Below are positions 1-7,672 of a DNA stretch of 15,659 bases, in pieces (position 1 is the stretch's first letter; each line of letters starts with the position of its first letter). Under the pieces are notes generated by a model that saw only the letters and a program-made list of their open reading frames with translations, was not told where the DNA came from and made no database searches. The stretch is from Ruminiclostridium sp. (lineage in GTDB: Bacteria; Bacillota; Clostridia; Oscillospirales; Oscillospiraceae). The stretch is taken from the NCBI GenBank assembly GCA_021442645.1, contig JABUSR010000262.1, forward strand, positions 1 through 15,659, read 5' to 3'. The position numbers and the translations under genes were made by a program.

Positions 1-585
1 CTGGCTGTGGCGGCCGCTGTGGCTGCCTTCCGGGCCAAGGAGGTCAACCGCATTATCTTAACCCGCCCGGCGGTGGAGGCAGGGGAGCACCTGGGTTTCC
101 TGCCCGGGGATCTCCAGAGTAAGGTGGATCCCTACCTGCGTCCCCTGTACGATGCCCTCTTCGAGATGCTGGGAGCGGAGAGCTACGCCAAGTATGTGGA
201 GCGGGGCAACATCGAGGTGGCCCCCCTGGCCTATATGCGCGGCCGCACTTTGGACGACTCCTTCATTATTCTGGACGAGGCCCAGAACACTTCCCGGGAA
301 CAGATGAAGATGTTCCTGACCCGGCTGGGCTTCGGTTCCAAGATTGTTATCACCGGTGACATCACCCAGATTGACTTGCCAGGGGACAAGGTCTCCGGCC
401 TGAAGGAGGCTATGCGGGTGCTGAACGGGGTGGAGGACATCGCCATCTGCCGCCTGAATGAAAGCGACGTGGTCCGCCATGTGATTGTCCAGAGGATTAT
501 CAAGGCTTACGAGGAGGATGAGAAGGCCAGGAACCGGGCTTCCGGCCCCAACGGTGCCCACAGGCGGGAGCAGAACAAGAAGTGA
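1..585 (+). CDS. phoH: PhoH family ATPase, C-terminal part (5' end outside window)
   Basis: This is a PhoH-like P-loop NTPase, cytoplasmic and thought to act in RNA metabolism; its exact substrate is not settled. The window opens in frame at Leu-Ala-Val, the residues that normally follow the Walker A motif of PhoH proteins, so the P-loop and N-terminal domain lie just upstream. Visible family marks are the early RPAVEAGEHLGFLPGD block, the Walker B-type segment FIILDEAQN (codons from about position 262), and the GDITQIDLP block. The tail is charged and rich in Lys/Arg. The 194 visible residues form the C-terminal ATPase half of a protein usually near 320 residues. PhoH directly upstream of ybeY is a widespread arrangement linking it to rRNA maturation. 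The gap to the next gene is 36 bases with no terminator, so the two are probably co-transcribed. I am confident of the family but not of the biochemical role. Confidence 0.95.
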   Translation: MAVAAAVAAFRAKEVNRIILTRPAVEAGEHLGFLPGDLQSKVDPYLRPLYDALFEMLGAESYAKYVERGNIEVAPLAYMRGRTLDDSFIILDEAQNTSREQMKMFLTRLGFGSKIVITGDITQIDLPGDKVSGLKEAMRVLNGVEDIAICRLNESDVVRHVIVQRIIKAYEEDEKARNRASGPNGAHRREQNKK

Positions 586-621
586 CTGCAGTCATAAAAA
601 CGCAACGGAGAGGGAACTGAC

Positions 622-2070
622 ATGAACCATCACGATATCTATATTGACTGGGAGCTATCCGGCCCCAACCCCTACAAACCCCTGCTGACCCGGGTCATCA
701 TCGCCGCTTTGGAGGCAGAGCAGGTCACCATCCCCTGTGGGGTGGATGTGCTGCTGACCACCGATGAGGGCATCCGGGAGATTAACCTGGAACAGCGGGA
801 GATTGACGCAGCCACCGATGTGCTCTCTTTCCCGATGCTGGAGCTCACGCCCGGGGTTCCCCCTACCGGGGAAGACCCGGAGGAATTGGACCCTGAGACC
901 GGGCTGTGTCCCCTGGGGGATATGGTCATCTCTGTGGAGCGGGCCCGGGCTCAGGCCGAGGAGTTCGGCCACAGTGTCCAGCGGGAGATTGCCTACCTGG
1001 CGGTCCACTCTGTCCTCCACTTGCTGGGCTATGACCACCTGGACGAGGGCCCCCAGAAGGCCCGGATGCGGGCCCGGGAGGAGGCCATCCTGGAGGGCCT
1101 GGGCATCACCCGGGATACCTGGAACGAGGACCTGGAGCGCCCCCTGGAGCCTGGTTTCATGGCCGAGGAGGAAGAGGAGGTCCGCCGCTGCGGCATCATC
1201 ACCATCTGCGGCCGCCCCAACGTGGGCAAGTCCACCCTGACCAACGCCCTGGTGGGGGAGAAGATTGCCATCGTCAGCAATAAGCCCCAGACCACCCGCA
1301 ACCGCATCTGCGCCGTCCTCACCCGGGGGGGCAGCCAGTTCGTCTTCATGGACACCCCCGGACTCCACAAGGCGGCCAACCGTCTGGGGGACTACATGGT
1401 AGATGTGGTAAAGAAGAGCGTAGCCGACGTGGATGGTGTTCTCCTGCTGGTAGAGCCCATCCCCAACGTGGGCGGGCCAGAGCGGGAGCTCATCGACCAG
1501 ATCAAGCGGATCGGCTGCCCTGCGGTTCTGGTCATCAACAAAATCGACACTGTGGAGAAGCCCGACCTGCTGGCCGTTATTGACGCCTACAGCAAGGTCC
1601 ACGAATTTGACGCCATCCTGCCCATTTCCGCCAAGCGAAAGGACGGCCTGGAGGAGCTCATGGACCTGCTGTCCGGCTACCTGCCGGAGGGCCCCCAGCT
1701 CTTCCCCCGGGATGTGGTCACAGACCAGCCCGAGCGGCAGATCTGCGCAGAGATTGTCCGGGAAAAGCTCCTCTACTGCCTGGAGAAGGAGATTCCCCAC
1801 GGGACTGCTGTGGAGGTCACCAGGTTCACGGAGCGGGACAGCGGCATCATTGACCTCCATGTGACCATCTATTGCGAGAAGGCCTCTCACAAGGGGATCA
1901 TCATCGGTAAGCAGGGGTCTATGCTCAAGAAGATTTCCTCCATGGCACGGGAGGATGTGGAGCGGTTCATGGGGACCAAGGTATACCTGGAGACCTGGGT
2001 CAAGGTCAAGGAGAACTGGCGGGATAACCTGAACCTCATCCGCAACTTCGGCTTTGATGACCGGGACTGA
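622..2070 (+). CDS. ybeY/era: YbeY-Era fusion: rRNA maturation endonuclease joined to ribosome-assembly GTPase
   Basis: One uninterrupted 482-residue frame carries two complete proteins. Residues 1 to about 165 are YbeY, a metal-dependent endoribonuclease for 16S rRNA 3'-end maturation. It has the zinc motif HxxxHxxxxxH at His129, His133 and His139, and Arg59 before the DVLSFP block. Residues from about 180 are Era, a GTPase that binds the 30S precursor: G1 GRPNVGKS (197-204), G2 region PQTTRNR, G3 DTPG (244-247), G4 NKID (306-309), G5 SAK (336-338), and a C-terminal KH domain with GIIIGKQG (425-432). The linker is acidic (AEEEEE, 181-186). All key residues of both enzymes are present, so both halves should be active. 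Met180 lies where a free Era would begin and leaves 303 residues, a normal Era length. The start at 622 follows GGAGAGGG. Separate genes are the rule in related bacteria. The fusion itself is read directly; its biological effect is inference. Confidence 0.96.
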   Translation: MNHHDIYIDWELSGPNPYKPLLTRVIIAALEAEQVTIPCGVDVLLTTDEGIREINLEQREIDAATDVLSFPMLELTPGVPPTGEDPEELDPETGLCPLGDMVISVERARAQAEEFGHSVQREIAYLAVHSVLHLLGYDHLDEGPQKARMRAREEAILEGLGITRDTWNEDLERPLEPGFMAEEEEEVRRCGIITICGRPNVGKSTLTNALVGEKIAIVSNKPQTTRNRICAVLTRGGSQFVFMDTPGLHKAANRLGDYMVDVVKKSVADVDGVLLLVEPIPNVGGPERELIDQIKRIGCPAVLVINKIDTVEKPDLLAVIDAYSKVHEFDAILPISAKRKDGLEELMDLLSGYLPEGPQLFPRDVVTDQPERQICAEIVREKLLYCLEKEIPHGTAVEVTRFTERDSGIIDLHVTIYCEKASHKGIIIGKQGSMLKKISSMAREDVERFMGTKVYLETWVKVKENWRDNLNLIRNFGFDDRD

Positions 2071-2077
2071 TTCCCGG
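2061..2077 (+). other. Small hairpin over the ybeY-era stop codon
   Basis: CCGGGA (2061-2066) and TCCCGG (2072-2077) form a 6-bp stem with a 5-base loop that contains the TGA stop. No T-tract follows, so it is not a standard terminator. It may be chance in GC-rich DNA or a 3'-end stabilising structure. Confidence 0.3.
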
Positions 2078-2093
2078 CAAGGATAAACAACGA

Positions 2094-2112
2094 CCTCGCC
2101 CGTCGGGCGGGG
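2094..2112 (+). other. GC-rich hairpin ahead of the recO ribosome site
   Basis: CCTCGCCC (2094-2101) pairs with GGGCGGGG (2105-2112) across a 3-base loop: eight pairs, one of them G-U. It lies about 20 bases before the recO start and has no T-tract. It could slow transcription or modulate recO translation. The GC-rich background makes chance possible. Confidence 0.35.
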
Positions 2113-2132
2113 GGAGCGAGAGGGGGAAGACG

Positions 2133-2885
2133 ATGCGGCTCACCACCCAGGGAATCGTCCTGCGGGAGGTCAATTACAAAGAGGCGGATAAAATCCTCAC
2201 CGTTCTCACCCGGGACTTTGGGAAGAAGACAGTGAAGGCGAGAGGCTGCCGGAGAAAGAACAGCCGGTTGACCGCCGGCACCCAGTTGCTGGTCTACTCG
2301 GAACTGACCCTTCAGGAGAGGGGAGAGTTCCTCACCCTTAGTGAGGCCGACCCCCAGGAGCAGTTCTGGTCGGTCCGGGAGGACCTGGAGCTGCTGGCCC
2401 TGGCCTCCTACTTTGCCGAACTCCTGGAGAGCACCAGCCAGGAGGGGGAGGACGCCGCAGACCTGCTCTCCTTGCTGCTCAACAGCCTGTATGCCCTAGA
2501 CACCCTGAAAAAACCGAAAGAGCTGGTAAAGGCGGCCTTTGAGCTCCGGCTCATGACTCTTACGGGGTATGAGCCCCTGCTGGACGGCTGTACCGTCTGC
2601 GGTCTGCCGGAGCCGGAGGAGCCTCGTCTCCACCTGAAGCAGGGGGTCCTCCACTGCGCCCGGTGCAGGGGGGCGCTGGGAGATGGGGTATCCATGCCCC
2701 TGTCCCCGGCGGCATTGGCAGCCGCCCGGCATATCGTTTCGGGGAACCCCAGGAAGCTCTTCTCCTTTTCCCTGGCCCCGGAGAGCATGGGGCTTTTGGG
2801 GGATGCCGCTGAGGCCTTTCTCATGACCCAGCAGGAGCGGGGCTTCCGTACCCTGGACTATTACAAACAACTCCTTCGCGTCTGA
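2133..2885 (+). CDS. recO: DNA repair protein RecO
   Basis: RecO is a cytoplasmic recombination mediator. It binds single-stranded DNA through an N-terminal OB fold and, with RecR, helps load RecA at gaps. The 250-residue product is full length for the family. The N-terminus (MRLTTQGIVLREVNYKEADKI) has the typical RecO start with an OB-fold beta pattern in residues 1-80, followed by a mostly helical region. A zinc-finger pair is visible: C153-x2-C156 and C175-x2-C178. The ATG at 2133 follows a G-rich Shine-Dalgarno stretch (GAGGGGG). recO directly after era is a conserved order in Firmicutes and supports the call. The 62-base gap upstream holds two small hairpins but no terminator or clear promoter, so recO is probably read from the upstream operon. 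Confidence 0.96.
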   Translation: MRLTTQGIVLREVNYKEADKILTVLTRDFGKKTVKARGCRRKNSRLTAGTQLLVYSELTLQERGEFLTLSEADPQEQFWSVREDLELLALASYFAELLESTSQEGEDAADLLSLLLNSLYALDTLKKPKELVKAAFELRLMTLTGYEPLLDGCTVCGLPEPEEPRLHLKQGVLHCARCRGALGDGVSMPLSPAALAAARHIVSGNPRKLFSFSLAPESMGLLGDAAEAFLMTQQERGFRTLDYYKQLLRV

Positions 2886-2981
2886 GCCCGGCCCGGGCGG
2901 GGCGGGGACCGATCCGGCCTCCTCCTGCGGCCTCGGCAGACGGCTCGGCGAGATGTTTCTGTTAAGTTAAGGAGGGATCCT

Positions 2982-5357
2982 ATGACAGAACTATTTGAGA
3001 AATCCATTCATACTCTGGAACTGCCCAAGGTGCTGGAGCTGCTGTCCACCCTGGCCGTCACTGAGGAGGGCAAGCGGCGGGCCCGGGAGCTCCGTCCGGA
3101 GACCGACCCCGACCAGGTGGAAAAGCGCCTGAAGGAGACCTCTGCTGCGGTGGAGATGATGGTCCTCCGGGGCAGCCCCTCTTTCAGTGGAATCCGTCCG
3201 GTGGCGGGCTCCCTCCAGCGGGCCGACATGGGCGGCAGCCTGAACACCCGGGAGTTGATGGACATCGCCCGGGTCCTGGGCGCAGCCCGGGCCGTGAAGG
3301 ACTACGGCGACGGGGACAGCGACCGGAAGACGGTCATCGACTACCTCTTCCGATCCCTCCACCCCAACCGCTTCCTGGAGGACAAAATCACCACATCCAT
3401 CGTGGGGGAGGGAGAACTGGCCGACTCGGCCAGCCCGGAACTGGCCTCCATCCGGCGGCACATGCGGGCCACCGAGAGCAAGGTCCGGGATATCCTCCAA
3501 AAAATTATCTCCTCCTCCCAGGCCAGATACCTCCAGGAGAGCATCATCACCATGCGCTCCGGTCGATATGTGGTGCCTGTAAAGTCCGAGCATAAGAACG
3601 AGATTCCCGGCCTGGTCCACGACCTGTCCGGCTCCGGATCCACCTTCTTTATCGAGCCTATGGGTGTGGTGAAGGCCAACAACGAGCTGAGGGAGCTCCA
3701 GGCCCGGGAGGAAAAGGAGATTGACCGCATCCTGGCGGAGCTTTCCGCCGAGGCGGCCTCCTTCAAAGAGGACATCAACCAGAACTACGACCTGCTGGTC
3801 TTCCTGGACGGCATCTTTGCCCGGGCGCGGCTGTCCATGAATATGAACGCTATGGAACCCAAACTCTCCGGCAGGAGTACTATCCTCCGCCGGGCCCGGC
3901 ACCCCCTGCTGGACCAGAGGACAGCTGTGGCCAACGACCTGACCTTGGGGGAGACCTTCGACACGCTGGTCATCACCGGCCCCAACACCGGCGGCAAGAC
4001 GGTAACCCTGAAGACCATCGGCCTGCTGACCCTTATGACCCAGTGCGGCCTGCACATCCCTGCCGCAGATGGCAGCGTGGTCCGGGTCTTTCAGCGGGTG
4101 CTGGCAGACATCGGTGACGAGCAGTCCATTGCACAGAATCTTTCCACCTTCTCCTCCCACATGAGCAACATTGTGGGGATGCTGGAGGAGACCGACCACG
4201 AGACTCTGGTCCTCTTCGACGAGCTGGGCGGCGGCACCGACCCGGTGGAGGGCGCGGCTCTGGCCGCCGCCATCATCGAGCACGCCCGGGCCTGCGGGGC
4301 CCTGGTGGCCGCAACCACCCACTACGCCGAGCTGAAAGTCTACGCCATGACCACGATGGGAGTGGAGAATGCCTCCTGCGAGTTCGATGTGGAGACGCTG
4401 GCCCCCACCTACCGGCTGCTGGTGGGTATCCCGGGTAAGTCCAATGCCTTTGCCATCTCCAAGCGGCTGGGGCTGCCGGAGCACATCATCCAGGCGGCCA
4501 ATGAGCGTATCAATGCGGAGAATATCCGCTTTGAGGATGTGCTGACTAAGTTGGACAGGCAGCGGCAGGAGATGGAACGGGAGCAGCAGGAGGCGGCCAA
4601 GCTCCGTCAGGAGATGGAACAGGCTGCAGCCAAAGCCCAGGAGTACCGGGACTCTCTCCAGAAGGAGAAGGAGAAGAATACCGCTGCCGCCAAGGCGGAG
4701 GCCCGGGCCATCATCGAGGACGCCCGCCGCACCGCCGACCAGATCTTCGCCGAGCTCAACGACATGAAGAAGAAAGCGAAGAAGGAGGGGGATTTCCAGA
4801 AGGCCAACGATCAGCGTGCAGACCTGCGCCGCCGCCTGAACGAGGCGGAGGACAAGTTGGGGGCCCGGGAAGAGGAAGCTCCGCCGCCCATGCTCCGACC
4901 CGCCCAGAAGGGGGACACGGTGACCATCCTGAAGACGGGCACCCAGGCCTCCGTCCTGTCTGTGAGCAAGGACGGGATCCTTCAGCTCCAGGCCGGGATC
5001 CTGCGGATCACCGCCAAGCAGGAGGAGGTGCGCGTTGTCCAAGGGGAGACCCAGGCCCAGAAGGAGACCAGGAAATACATCGCCCGGACGGAGCATAAGC
5101 TGCGCTCCCTGGGGGCCAAGGCGGAGGTGGATCTGCGGGGCATGACGACCGATGAGGCTGAGCTGGTCTTGAGCCAGTTTATCGACCGGGCCATCATGGC
5201 AAACCTCACCCAGGTGACCGTCATCCACGGAAAGGGTACCGGTGCGGTCCGAAATGCCGTCCACGCCTATCTCAAACGGTGCAAAGGCATAGCCGGCTTC
5301 CGCCTGGGCCGATACGGAGAGGGAGAGAGCGGCGTCACCGTTGTGGACCTGAAGTAA
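2982..5357 (+). CDS. mutS2: MutS2: Smr-domain ATPase (recombination control / collided-ribosome rescue)
   Basis: This is a 791-residue MutS2, the usual family length. It lacks the mismatch-recognition domains of MutS. In order: helical core and clamp region (about 1-300), ABC-type ATPase with Walker A GPNTGGKT (333-340) and Walker B LVLFDELG (409-416), a long Glu/Lys/Gln-rich coiled coil (about 515-630), a beta-rich linker, and a C-terminal Smr domain (about 715-791) with DLRG (717-720) and HGKGTG (749-754). Work on the family has linked MutS2 to suppression of homologous recombination and, in Bacillus subtilis, to splitting of collided ribosomes. The sequence does not say which applies here. 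The ATG follows an excellent AAGGAGG. The 96-base upstream gap is GC-rich without an obvious promoter, so read-through from recO is likely. Confidence 0.97.
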   Translation: MTELFEKSIHTLELPKVLELLSTLAVTEEGKRRARELRPETDPDQVEKRLKETSAAVEMMVLRGSPSFSGIRPVAGSLQRADMGGSLNTRELMDIARVLGAARAVKDYGDGDSDRKTVIDYLFRSLHPNRFLEDKITTSIVGEGELADSASPELASIRRHMRATESKVRDILQKIISSSQARYLQESIITMRSGRYVVPVKSEHKNEIPGLVHDLSGSGSTFFIEPMGVVKANNELRELQAREEKEIDRILAELSAEAASFKEDINQNYDLLVFLDGIFARARLSMNMNAMEPKLSGRSTILRRARHPLLDQRTAVANDLTLGETFDTLVITGPNTGGKTVTLKTIGLLTLMTQCGLHIPAADGSVVRVFQRVLADIGDEQSIAQNLSTFSSHMSNIVGMLEETDHETLVLFDELGGGTDPVEGAALAAAIIEHARACGALVAATTHYAELKVYAMTTMGVENASCEFDVETLAPTYRLLVGIPGKSNAFAISKRLGLPEHIIQAANERINAENIRFEDVLTKLDRQRQEMEREQQEAAKLRQEMEQAAAKAQEYRDSLQKEKEKNTAAAKAEARAIIEDARRTADQIFAELNDMKKKAKKEGDFQKANDQRADLRRRLNEAEDKLGAREEEAPPPMLRPAQKGDTVTILKTGTQASVLSVSKDGILQLQAGILRITAKQEEVRVVQGETQAQKETRKYIARTEHKLRSLGAKAEVDLRGMTTDEAELVLSQFIDRAIMANLTQVTVIHGKGTGAVRNAVHAYLKRCKGIAGFRLGRYGEGESGVTVVDLK

Positions 5358-5360
5358 TAG

Positions 5361-5385
5361 ATTCCGCAAAAACGGGATAATTTTT
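5361..5385 (+). terminator. Weak terminator candidate after mutS2
   Basis: ATTCCG (5361-5366) pairs with CGGGAT (5373-5378), six pairs including one G-U, with a CAAAAA loop. Two A residues and then five T residues (5381-5385) follow. It begins three bases after the mutS2 stop. The stem is short, so termination would be partial at best. Confidence 0.4.
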
Positions 5386-5419
5386 GTGCTAAATTCTGTA
5401 AGAGCCATGAAAAATGGGA

Positions 5420-5448
5420 TTGACGACATCACGGAAATTTGCTACACT
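5420..5448 (+). promoter_or_regulatory. Sigma-A promoter of the HPr gene
   Basis: The -35 box is TTGACG (5420-5425, five of six matches) and the -10 box is TACACT (5443-5448, four of six). The spacer is exactly 17 bases, and TG one base before the -10 box gives an extended -10. Transcription should start near 5455, leaving a leader of roughly 37 bases before the HPr start. Confidence 0.75.
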
Positions 5449-5491
5449 AATAGTACTATTTCCAAGGGAAAGACAATGGAGGGAACTGTCT

Positions 5492-5755
5492 ATGTACATT
5501 AAGCAGGCAACTGTCAATAATCAGGTCGGCCTCCACGCAAGACCTGCCACCTTCTTTATTCAGAAGGCAAATGAATTCAAGAGCACTATTTGGGTTGAGA
5601 AGGATGAGCAGAGAGTCAATGCAAAGAGTCTCCTTGGCGTCCTCTCCCTTGGTATCATCAAGGGCAGCACGATCGACCTGATTGCCGACGGCACCGATGA
5701 AAAGGACGCGGTAGATGCCCTGGTCGAGCTGATTAGCTCTGATTTCGCTGACTGA
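5492..5755 (+). CDS. ptsH: HPr phosphocarrier protein of the PTS
   Basis: HPr is a small cytoplasmic protein that takes phosphate from enzyme I (at the expense of PEP) and passes it to sugar-specific EIIA proteins. The 87-residue product has the catalytic histidine in GLHARPA (His15) and the regulatory serine in NAKSLLG (Ser46). Ser46 is the HPr-kinase target used in Firmicutes carbon catabolite repression with CcpA. His15 argues against the Crh paralogue, which has Gln there. The ATG at 5492 is chosen over an upstream in-frame ATG at 5414 because GGAGGGA lies just before it, the family starts there, and the longer version would begin inside the promoter. By my count 33 of 87 codons end in A or T, clearly more than in the neighbouring genes, as expected for a strongly expressed gene. 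It has its own promoter and terminator. No PTS enzyme I gene is adjacent. Confidence 0.96.
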   Translation: MYIKQATVNNQVGLHARPATFFIQKANEFKSTIWVEKDEQRVNAKSLLGVLSLGIIKGSTIDLIADGTDEKDAVDALVELISSDFAD

Positions 5756-5772
5756 TTCACACAAAGAAGCAG

Positions 5773-5802
5773 AAAAGCGCCGCGGTTTGCGGCGCTTTTT
5801 TT
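5773..5802 (+). terminator. Strong Rho-independent terminator after ptsH
   Basis: GCGCCGC (5777-5783) pairs perfectly with GCGGCGC (5789-5795) across a GGTTT loop, followed by seven T residues (5796-5802). Four A residues before the stem can extend it. It starts about 20 bases after the HPr stop and closes that unit. Confidence 0.93.
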
Positions 5803-5842
5803 CTGGTCTGTCCGGCTGGGCAGGGGGAGAGAGGAGGCAGGC

Positions 5843-7669
5843 ATGACCTTTGAAGAACTGAAGGAAAAGGCGCTGAGCCTACCCCTGAAGCCGGGCGTCT
5901 ATCTCATGATGGACAAGTCGGGTACGGTAATCTATGTAGGAAAGGCCAAGGCTCTGAAAAACCGGGTGTCTCAGTATTTCCACGACCAGGCCTCCCACAA
6001 CGGGAAGACTCGGGCCATGGTGGCCCAGATCGACCATTTTGATACCATCGTGGCCGGGTCGGAGTTTGAGGCCCTGGTGCTGGAGAACTCGCTTATTAAG
6101 AGACATAAGCCCCGGTACAATATCATGCTTAAGGACGACAAGGGCTACCCCTATATCCGTCTGTCCGTAAAGGACCGCTACCCCCGGTTTTCCATGGTGG
6201 GCCGCATGGCCGACGACGGGGCCCGGTACTTCGGTCCCTTTGGGGGACGGGGGGACACCCAGGACATCATCGACGCCCTGCGCAATGCCCTGAAGCTGCC
6301 CGCCTGCGGGAAGAAATTTCCCCGGGACATCGGAAAGGAGCGCCCCTGCCTGAACCACCACATGGGCCTCTGTGACGGCTATTGCCGGGAGGAGGTTCCC
6401 AGGGAGCAGCACAGCCAGGCCATAGACCAGGCCATCTGTCTGCTGGAAGGCAAGTTCGGCCAGGTGGAGAAGGACCTGGCCGACCAGATGACAGAGGCGG
6501 CGGACAACCTGGAGTTTGAAAAGGCCGCCGCCCTGCGGGACAGGCTTAAGGCCATATCCCTGCTGGGAAAGCGGCAGAAGGTGGTGGCCGGTTATCTGGC
6601 CGACACAGACGTACTGGGCCTCTTTTGCGGCGAGGTGCGCTCGGCTGTGGCGGTGCTCCACTTCCGGGAGGGAGACCTCACCGGTCGGGACCTGCAGCTT
6701 TTCCAAACTGAGGGCGAGGGGCCAGAGGAGCTCCTGTCCGCCTTTTTGACCCAGTTCTATGGGAACCGGGGGCTGCTGCCCCGGCAGATCCTTCTGCCGG
6801 AGGACCTGGAGGACGCGGCGGACATCGGTCGATTCCTGTCCCACCAGGCCGGGCGGAAGGTGGAACTGGTCACCCCCCAGCGGGGTGCCAAGCGGGAACT
6901 TATCCGCATGGCGCAGGAGAACGCCCGGGAGGAGGTCCTGCGGGTGACCACCCGGGAGGAGCGAACCGCCAGGGTGCTGACTCTCCTGGCCCAGCGGATT
7001 GAACTGGAGAAGCCCCCCAGACGTATCGAGGCGTATGATATCTCCAATACGGGTGCTGCGGACATCGTGGCAGCTATGACGGTATTTGAGGACGGAAAAC
7101 CCCGGAAGGGGGCCTACCGCTATTTTAAAATGAAGGGCCTGGACGGGCCGGATGACTACGCCTCCATGGAACAGACCATCCGCCGGCGGTTCCGGAGGGA
7201 CAAGGAGGGGGACGAGGACTTTGCTCAGCGCCCCGACCTCATCCTCATCGACGGTGGTGACACCCATGCGGCGGTGGCCAGCCGGGCGCTGGAGGAGTTC
7301 GGCCTCACCATCCCGGTCTACGGCATGGTGAAGGACGGCCGCCACCGGACCCGTGCACTGGTGACGCCGGACGGGCGGGAAATCGGCATCCAGGGGGTAC
7401 CGGCCCTCTTCGCCTTCATCGGGCAGATCCAGGAGGAGACCCACCGGTCTGCTGTGGGATTCCACCATAAACAGCACACAAAGTCCAGCGTGGGCTCGGC
7501 CCTGGAGAAGATCCCCGGCATCGGGGAGGCCCGACGAAAAAAACTGATGAAGACCTTCGGCAGCGTAAAAGCAATCCGGGAGGCAGACCTCCAGGCGCTG
7601 GAAGGCGTCCTGCCGGGAAGCGCGGCGCTGTCGGTATACAACTATTTTAAAAAACCTGAGGAGGAATGA
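5843..7669 (+). CDS. uvrC: UvrABC excinuclease subunit C
   Basis: UvrC makes both incisions around bulky DNA lesions once UvrA and UvrB have marked the site. The 608-residue product is normal length and complete. Domains in order: N-terminal GIY-YIG nuclease for the 3' cut (GVY at 18-20, YVG at 31-33, Glu81 in LENSLIKRHKPRYN); a four-cysteine cluster C155, C169, C177, C181 as in UvrC proteins that bind an iron-sulfur cluster; a UVR helix pair that contacts UvrB (about 208-240); the RNase H-like 5' nuclease (Asp399 in EAYDISN, Asp438 region, Asp470 in LILIDGGD, His541 in VGFHHKQH); and a C-terminal helix-hairpin-helix region (IPGIGEARRKKL, 557-568). The ATG follows GAGGAGG. It lies 40 bases after the HPr terminator with no promoter I can recognise between, so its transcription source is unclear. 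It is followed closely by rsmD. Confidence 0.97.
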   Translation: MTFEELKEKALSLPLKPGVYLMMDKSGTVIYVGKAKALKNRVSQYFHDQASHNGKTRAMVAQIDHFDTIVAGSEFEALVLENSLIKRHKPRYNIMLKDDKGYPYIRLSVKDRYPRFSMVGRMADDGARYFGPFGGRGDTQDIIDALRNALKLPACGKKFPRDIGKERPCLNHHMGLCDGYCREEVPREQHSQAIDQAICLLEGKFGQVEKDLADQMTEAADNLEFEKAAALRDRLKAISLLGKRQKVVAGYLADTDVLGLFCGEVRSAVAVLHFREGDLTGRDLQLFQTEGEGPEELLSAFLTQFYGNRGLLPRQILLPEDLEDAADIGRFLSHQAGRKVELVTPQRGAKRELIRMAQENAREEVLRVTTREERTARVLTLLAQRIELEKPPRRIEAYDISNTGAADIVAAMTVFEDGKPRKGAYRYFKMKGLDGPDDYASMEQTIRRRFRRDKEGDEDFAQRPDLILIDGGDTHAAVASRALEEFGLTIPVYGMVKDGRHRTRALVTPDGREIGIQGVPALFAFIGQIQEETHRSAVGFHHKQHTKSSVGSALEKIPGIGEARRKKLMKTFGSVKAIREADLQALEGVLPGSAALSVYNYFKKPEEE

Positions 7670-7672
7670 ACC

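Noticed and set aside
583..594. Perfect 12-base palindrome TGACTGCAGTCA at the phoH stop codon
   Set aside because: A few perfect 12-base palindromes are expected by chance in a window of this size, and nothing nearby supports an operator.
1130..1200. A hidden frameshift or stop that would split YbeY from Era
   Set aside because: Codons across the junction read cleanly in one frame from GITRDTWNED to GRPNVGKST, so no break is present in this sequence.
655..1890. A 411-codon open frame antisense to ybeY-era
   Set aside because: Shadow of the strongly supported fusion gene, with no ribosome site or domain evidence.
2886..2981. Possible promoter or terminator in the recO-mutS2 gap
   Set aside because: The stretch is GC-rich with short palindromic pieces such as GCCCGGGC, but shows no credible -35/-10 pair and no stem followed by T residues.
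2991..5432. An 813-codon open frame antisense to mutS2
   Set aside because: G/C-rich third positions suppress stops on the opposite strand. The frame mirrors the real gene, its translation has no recognisable domain, and it covers the HPr promoter.
5414..5491. N-terminal extension of HPr from an upstream ATG
   Set aside because: It would begin inside the promoter, lacks a ribosome site, and HPr proteins start at the MYIKQATV-type sequence.
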